Shown: piece by piece, positions 58,236 to 64,000 of the stretch
Layout of the letters: each line of letters begins with the position of its first letter
Numbering within the stretch: the first letter of the stretch is position 1
The notes under the pieces: model-generated
The model's database searches: none
What the model was told of the DNA's origin: nothing
Seen by the model: the letters and a program-made list of their open reading frames with translations, nothing else
NCBI RefSeq assembly: GCF_009730915.1
Contig: NC_052483.1
Span: forward strand, 2,170,001-2,234,000
DNA length: 64,000 nt
Source: Dioscorea cayenensis subsp. rotundata
Taxonomy: Eukaryota; Streptophyta; Magnoliopsida; Dioscoreales; Dioscoreaceae
Direction: 5' to 3'
Translations under genes and position numbers: made by a program

Positions 58236-58519
58236 AATGTGAAGCAGTTAATTTTTCTGATCTTTTTATTATTGTTCTCTAAGGCCGGCTTTCATTAACA
58301 CCGACACGACCGTTTCCGGAGCTGGAGATCATTGGGGGGGCGGCATTAAGATGAGTGTTGATGCAAACAGAAGCTATGGTCCAAAATCAAAAGGAAAAAT
58401 GCAGAAGAAAAACATGTTCCAATGTTTTTGTTAAAAAAGGGTTACAAAGTACAAGTTATTCCAAGCTTTCATCAAACTAAAGTGTCTCCATGTGAAGCCT
58501 AGTGGTCTTGCATGAATTG

Positions 58520-58900
58520 TACTCTCTCACAACAACAACAACAACAACAACTACAACAAGAAGAACATCACTTGCTACACTAAGACCCATTTGATTTGCC
58601 AGTCCCCCACTCTCAATCACAGATCAAATGCATGTTTTATTAATATACTCTTTCATTTCTCCCCTTTTTCTTCTTCTTCTTCTTCTTTACCAGAGATTAA
58701 ATATATGTTCTGGTGGTGATGTTGAAAAAGCAAGATGAATTGTTGTGTTACTTTTGGTATCAGATAACAACACATTGTATGTATTCATATCTCTGTTGTA
58801 ATGCAGCTGGTGTATGACAAGACAAGCTTTTTAGGTGTACACGTGTTGCCATATATGCTCTCATCTTTCTCTCTCTCTTTGCGGCATTGAAGTCTCTCTG

Positions 58901-58939
<39 letters not shown>

Positions 58940-59110
58940 ACCCATTATGCAATTACTTTGCTTCCATGCATGGCTTTTCTCCTCCCTGAATAAAAACAAG
59001 ACACATTGAAAAGACCCATTCCTTCTCTATCTCTCTTTCTTTCTCTTACTCTAACCACACCAACAACAGAACACAAAGAAGAAGAAGAAGAAGAAGAAGA
59101 AGAAAAGGAA
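58520..59110. repeat. Cluster of short microsatellites upstream of the ZAT gene
   Basis: (CAA)n at 58529-58548, (TTC)n at 58670-58687, (CT)n at 58901-58933 and (GAA)n at 59080-59106. The last two lie in the probable promoter or leader of the zinc-finger gene. Nothing else is recognisable between 58236 and 59263. Confidence 0.85.
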
Positions 59111-59263
59111 GAAGATTCCATGAAAAGAGCAACACCAAACACTCCATCCAAGATCTAGTTCTTGAAAAACTCAAAACAAGATCTGATCTTTTCTCCTGTC
59201 TCATCTCTTCTTCTTCTTGAATTCCATCTGTAACTGATCCCCTGTTCTTGCTCTGTTTCTTAG

Positions 59264-60124
59264 CATGGATAATATAGATCATGATCATGATCAAAAGTAT
59301 TGCTGCAAGGTTTGTGCCAAGTGCTTTCCCTTGTGGCAGGTCTCTTGGTGGCCATATGAGATCACACCTACCTTCAAGTTCTTCTTTTGATCCAGATGAC
59401 AAGCTTTCCCCTCCTTTTCCTCCTCATAGCAACACCAACAAAAACTAAAAAGCTATGTATTGAGAGACAACCCAAAGAAGTCATGCAAGTTACCTTCTTC
59501 TTTCATCATCTTCATCAATTGAAGAGTGTTTCAATCCATGCTTTTATTCATCAGATGTTGAGGAAGAACAAGAGGAAGATGTTGCTCTAATTCTCATGAT
59601 GCTTTCAAGAGACACTGCTTCTTCATCTTGGACTGGTACTGGTGCTGGATTCAATCATGAGTCTTCAGATAAGAATTCCATTGTGTTTGAAGACAATGCA
59701 AGGGACTATGATGTTTCAGACAATGAGTTCAATAGTTTAACTCTTACAAAGAAGAGAAAAAGCCGGTACCGATACCGGTATCAATGCCGAGCTTGTAATA
59801 AGTGCTTCGATACTTATCAGGCACTCGGCGGGCATCGAGCAAGCTTTCATAAGAGAACCGACAAAGGATCGAAAGAAGAAGATAATTGAATCAGTAGAGT
59901 GTCCTGCATTGAAGAAGGTGAAGAAAGAGCATCAATGTAGTATTTGTCTGAAAAGTTTTCAGTTCTGGACAAGCATTGGGAGGACATAAGAGGTCTCACA
60001 TTGCTGCTACTATTGCTATTGCTACTAATACTACTAATACTGATACTGATACTGAGATTGTTCATCATCAAAAGGAATTGGAATCATCTCCATTGATGTC
60101 TGAATTGCTTTGATCTGAATGTCC

Positions 60125-60157
<33 letters not shown>

Positions 60158-60246
60158 ATGATGATGATGTTCATGTTGATGAAGAGTCTAATGACAGTAT
60201 TAATGTCAATGGTGGTGAATCATGGTGGAATGGGAATTTGGAATGA
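59264..60246 (+). CDS. C2H2 zinc-finger repressor, ZAT type, with frameshifts
   Basis: About 325 codons encode three QALGGH-class C2H2 fingers. They are YCCKVCAKCFP...CGRSLGGHMRSH near the start, YQCRACNKCFDTYQALGGHR at 59778-59837, and HQCSICLKSF...SGQALGGHKRSH near 59930-60000. A C-terminal EAR motif follows, LLDLNVP, with an Ala run and an acidic tail ending NGNLE. The order matches ZAT1/4/9-type nuclear repressors of stress and hormone genes. SYVLRDNPKKSCKL between fingers 1 and 2 is also typical. Six one-base shifts (near 59329, 59447, 59505, 59865, 59957, 60111) break the frame. Most are one extra base in CCC, TTT, AAA or TTTT runs, so consensus error is likely. The ATG at 59264 follows a CT/GAA-rich leader. 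Confidence 0.85.
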
Positions 60247-60685
60247 TTTACTGGATGGAATTGGAACTTGGTTGTGTATATACTTTGTTTGTTTTCATTG
60301 CATTGATTCTTGTATTTTTCTTTTGCTGAATTTGAGAATAATTTCTTGTTGAAGAACAGTGTTTCTGTTTTACTGTTGGATGGTTGTGTTGAGATGATGA
60401 TTGAATCTTTTATTTTTGTTTATTTATTATTTGAAGTTTTAAATTTGATTAAATTAGTTGTTTATAAAGTTTGATAAGAAAAAAGAAAGAAAGAGAGGTT
60501 GTGGACAGTGATGAATTAAACAAGTCTGGTGTGTAGGAGAAGCAGAGAACATAACTAAAAAGCATTGCCAGCTTCTACTGCCATTGCCAACAAACAAGCA
60601 AACATTTTAATCAATGTATATAATTATGCATTTTTATGTGTGTTTTTAGATCTTTACTTTTTATCAGCTTTTGTTTTTGGGTTGG

Positions 60686-60729
<44 letters not shown>

Positions 60730-61010
60730 AAAGAAATTCAGATTGGGTGAGATCAACCTCATCAAACATAAAACATGAAATAGAGAAGTAAATAAATTAA
60801 TATTGATCTAAATATTTGTTTTTAAGGTTTGGATCAAGATTTCTTTTTAATAAATATGGACAAATTATAGAATCAAACTCTTAACCTTTGAAGAGTCTAA
60901 ACTTTCAATCAGAAATTGTTGCAGATTTTTTTTTTTAAAAAAAAAAAAATATAAAATATTCATCTCCATTGACAGTAACTTATGTATAAGACCGATGACA
61001 TATTTAACTG
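60247..61010. other. Intergenic DNA between the ZAT gene and repeat copy C
   Basis: 3' UTR-like and AT-rich sequence with a (TA)n run at 60690-60725 and a poly-T/poly-A junction near 60927-60950. No gene seen. The homology to position 1 begins abruptly at 61011. Confidence 0.6.
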
Positions 61011-61773
61011 AGTTCATAGAAAATAAAAAGATTCATATAATTTACAGACTAAAAATATTAAAAATAAATAGCAAATCAAATGTTGAAGATCACATGTAAT
61101 TTTTAACCTTAATCCAAAATTAGCATGAAACTCATTGGTATATATATATATATATATATCTTTGGATTCTATAAGCTTAACCTTTTAGATTATATGAAGA
61201 TAAAATAAAACAAAATCAAAATTAAGATAAGTTAACCAGTAAAAAGGAGCATTTGATTATGATATACAAATAAATGGTGGCATGTGAACACTAGCTGTGT
61301 TGCTTCACTTCTCAACCAAAACAACATGACAACCTTTCTTTCTTTCTTTCTCTCTCTCTCTTTATATATATATATATATATAATATTTAAATATTTATAT
61401 TAGTCCAAGTGAAGTGATAGAGCACATCTTTATTGTGAAGGTTAATGGTCCTCATGCTCCATCTGTCCCTCCTTCCTGGATATATACCACACCCATCATC
61501 CTTGTGACACCAATTTCACTTTTGTTTTTCTTCTTGGATTTTCTTTTTTTTCTTTTTACCTTTTTTATTATTTTTTTATGGGACTTGTTAGCATTGGGAA
61601 GCTCAACTCTTAATGACAAATACTTACCACACATTTAACATGTTACATGTCCATTAAATTAAATTAAATTTATCAGTAAAGAACCAGTTCTCATTTTTAA
61701 CTTTAAATAACCATTCCTTGCCACTCAATATGCACATTTATCAAAATATCTGATTGCAGTTCTTTTTCTCAGG

Positions 61774-61809
<36 letters not shown>

Positions 61810-64000
61810 TTTAAGTCATTTACATACAGACACAGATGTTTATTTACAGCCGCTGGATAATAATTAAATGACTACTGTTTATATAGATATTATGCATACA
61901 TGATTACTATATAACCGTACATAATATTATTTGGCACTGTTTGAAACTGTTTATGAATGGATCATAGCCGTTAGATAGTAATCTAACATCTAATGTGGAT
62001 GTTTTTAGATTTCAAATCTAAAAACATCCCTAGATAATGAGATCTTATATATATATACATATATATATAATAAAAGTCTACAGTATTAGAAAAATATTAA
62101 TTTTAAACCATACGAAAAAAACTCTAATACATTAATTAAATAAATATGTCACTTTGTTATAATCATTTTAATTTTTAATTCAGATGAAGGATCACATAAT
62201 GATTAAACTAAATATTTATAGTTCAACAAGTAAAATGAATATATTAATATAGCATAAAAATAAAAACAAATGCATCTAAACTTAACTACATAATTAAAAA
62301 AATAAAACTGATTTTTTTAACATAATTAAAAATTTAGTGACTAACCAATAGAATGGCAACACATGTACAACAACGTTCATTTTCATTATTAGGTTAATAT
62401 TAATTTGATTGAGATGTTTGTGAGACTCACTGCATGCAAAAACACATGCAAGTATGAACAGTTATTGAGGAAAAATTTTCACTTGACCTAAAACAAACAA
62501 ACACACATGAACATTAAAAACAAAGTGACTGAATTAAGTGTAAAATTACTGGTTGCATTGATGTATAACTTGATCTGAGTTTCTAAACATTAATTCAGAG
62601 AAACTGAGACAAAAAGATACATGGCTGATGCATGGAAGACTAGATTCATTCTCGGTACTCAAGCATCTCCGGGCAATACCTTTGCGAAAGAACGTCCACT
62701 TGTTCGATGAAAGATTTCTCCTGGTGACCACCGATGTACCGGATCATTTGCTTCAAGCGTTTCCGGCAAATATCACCAGGCCTGAGAATGGGAAACATTC
62801 TTTAGTCATATTCTGATCTAATGGTTATAATTAAAAGAGTCAACAGCATACAATGCCAAAGGAAAGGGGCCATTTTTCACACACAAATAGAACTATATCA
62901 AGTTACTGGAAAGATGGGTTTAGAGGGATTTAAACGCAAAGGATTCGAGCGATGGAAGGCCATATACAAAAGTGATATTTTTATCTTAGTTTTGAAGATG
63001 AGACTCAATTTGGCATAAGTTCAACAAATGTTGAAGTAGAAAAACAAAGGAAATGAAGAATCATCGGGCTCTTCCAATCAGTTTTCAAAAGCAGATGAAT
63101 GGATACAGTCCAAAGACAGTAATAGAGACAGATTTTAGAAATATATGCCGTTCGTCCTAATGTTTTGATCAGAGGTTGTAACCAATTTAGCTCCATAGCT
63201 CAGAACCTCATATCTGATCTTCTGAGCTATATTCTAAAGTTGATCCTAAGTTCTTTTTGGAATAATAATCGCAATCTATATGATATATAAGTTACCTATG
63301 CTCCAGAAGGTTGTCCCAGTCAACATCCTCCTCGCAAAAAGCATCTTCATTTTGAAGCCTGCATCAACAATGATATTAACATCAGAAAACTTTCTCACAG
63401 TTACACCTGAATCTCAAAAACATGCTATGCAATCTGCATTTGATGCATTACAGCTTGAGGATGAAACAAATCCCTGAGCATTAATTGGAAGATGTTTCGC
63501 AAAGAGCAACTCTAAATAGGTTGGCAAACACAGGTTTAAAAATTAAAGATGCAGAAAAAAAGCATATAAAGAATTAAAGATATATTATCCACGAGCTTTT
63601 AGTTTTTTAACAGGATTGAAGAAGATTATTGCAACATGCTCCAAAACTTAAAATTAATTAACCACAAAGCAGAACACACATAGCAAGTAACTTGATTTGA
63701 TTTTGAAACTTGGATCACAACTTCGAAGTTACAAAAGTATAAAACAAACAAATCATCTTTAGCCATGAAGACATGAATACATAAATACATAGATACTATG
63801 AATCTCTCCTCACCCCACACTTGATTTCCATGGTAATTTTAATCTAATAGTCATTCATCACACTTTGAAAAGGGGTAAGAGTTGAACCAAACAAAGAAAT
63901 CAGGAAGACAAAAAAAAGGCATTCTCTTAATGTTGATACCAATAAAGAACCAATTCAAGTAATATGATGCAAAATGAAGAGTCTTACGCATAGATCAGCC
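61011..64000. repeat. Long direct repeat, copy C (pairs with 1-3036)
   Basis: It repeats 1-3036 in the same orientation with small differences and runs off the window end. Compared with A, it lacks about 49 bp near 62876, between two TTTTTCA-like phrases, consistent with a microhomology-mediated deletion. Copy B retains that segment, so the deletion is specific to C. Confidence 0.95.
62646..64000 (-). CDS. Myb/SANT TTF1/DMTF1-like protein, copy C (3' exons, truncated by window)
   Basis: The last three exons are visible on the minus strand: 62781-62646 (C-terminal exon with the stop at 62648-62646), 63358-63296, and the beginning of the preceding exon's 3' end at 64000-63988. They align base by base with copy A's 1772-1637, 2394-2332 and 3036-3024, with only a few substitutions. 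Splice sites are kept. The upstream exons lie beyond the window, so whether this copy carries the nonsense codon and frameshifts of A cannot be judged. Confidence 0.85.

Overview
The window is nuclear DNA of a flowering plant. It has GT-AG introns, AT-rich intergenic DNA full of (TA)n and (CT)n tracts, and plant-only families: a DYW-class PPR protein, a CNGC channel, a remorin, a plant calmodulin-binding-domain protein and a ZAT-type zinc finger with an EAR motif. Coding regions are not GC-rich, which argues against a grass. The species cannot be fixed from the sequence. A run of 1,000 N at 33321-34320 is an assembly gap.

Layout. (1) 1.6-9.6 kb, minus strand: copy A of a TTF1/DMTF1-like Myb gene, head-to-head with a SpoU-type RNA methyltransferase gene (10.9-14.1 kb, plus). 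(2) 14.5-17.6 kb, plus: a DYW PPR gene and a small two-exon predicted membrane protein. (3) 19.6-23.6 kb, plus: a CNGC2-like channel. (4) 24.7-25.4 kb, plus: a RING protein with membrane segments. (5) 28.0-29.4 kb, plus: a calmodulin-binding-domain protein, facing a remorin on the minus strand (29.9-31.2 kb). (6) 32.45 kb: first exons of a heparanase-like gene, cut by the gap. (7) 34.3-43 kb: a gene-poor stretch of nonautonomous transposons and low-complexity DNA. (8) 43.07-50.9 kb: an inverted second copy (B) of the Myb/SpoU pair, with an intact Myb exon set and only a deleted stub of the SpoU gene. (9) 52-57 kb: an ELM2/SANT-like gene with a long 5' intron. (10) 59.3-60.2 kb: a C2H2 ZAT-like repressor gene. 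(11) From 61,011 to the end: a third copy (C) of the Myb gene, minus strand, repeating positions 1-3036 almost exactly.

Two themes stand out. First, the Myb locus is present three times in 64 kb, in orientations minus, plus, minus. The copies carry different lesions: copy A has a nonsense codon and frameshifts, copy B a frameshift in exon 4 and a truncated partner gene, copy C a small intronic deletion. Copy A also carries a TG...CA insertion with a 5-bp target duplication that is absent from B, which preserves the empty site. Second, several otherwise well-conserved genes (PPR, CNGC2, RING, ELM2/SANT, ZAT) are interrupted by one-base indels, most of them in short homopolymers. That pattern fits uncorrected long-read consensus error better than many independent pseudogenisations, and it bears on whether copies A and C are a real duplication or unmerged haplotypes.

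The genes are ordinary unlinked plant genes (rRNA/RNA modification and transcription, organelle RNA editing, calcium signalling, membrane microdomains, chromatin and stress repressors). There is no operon-like organisation apart from the Myb/SpoU head-to-head pair with its shared promoter region.
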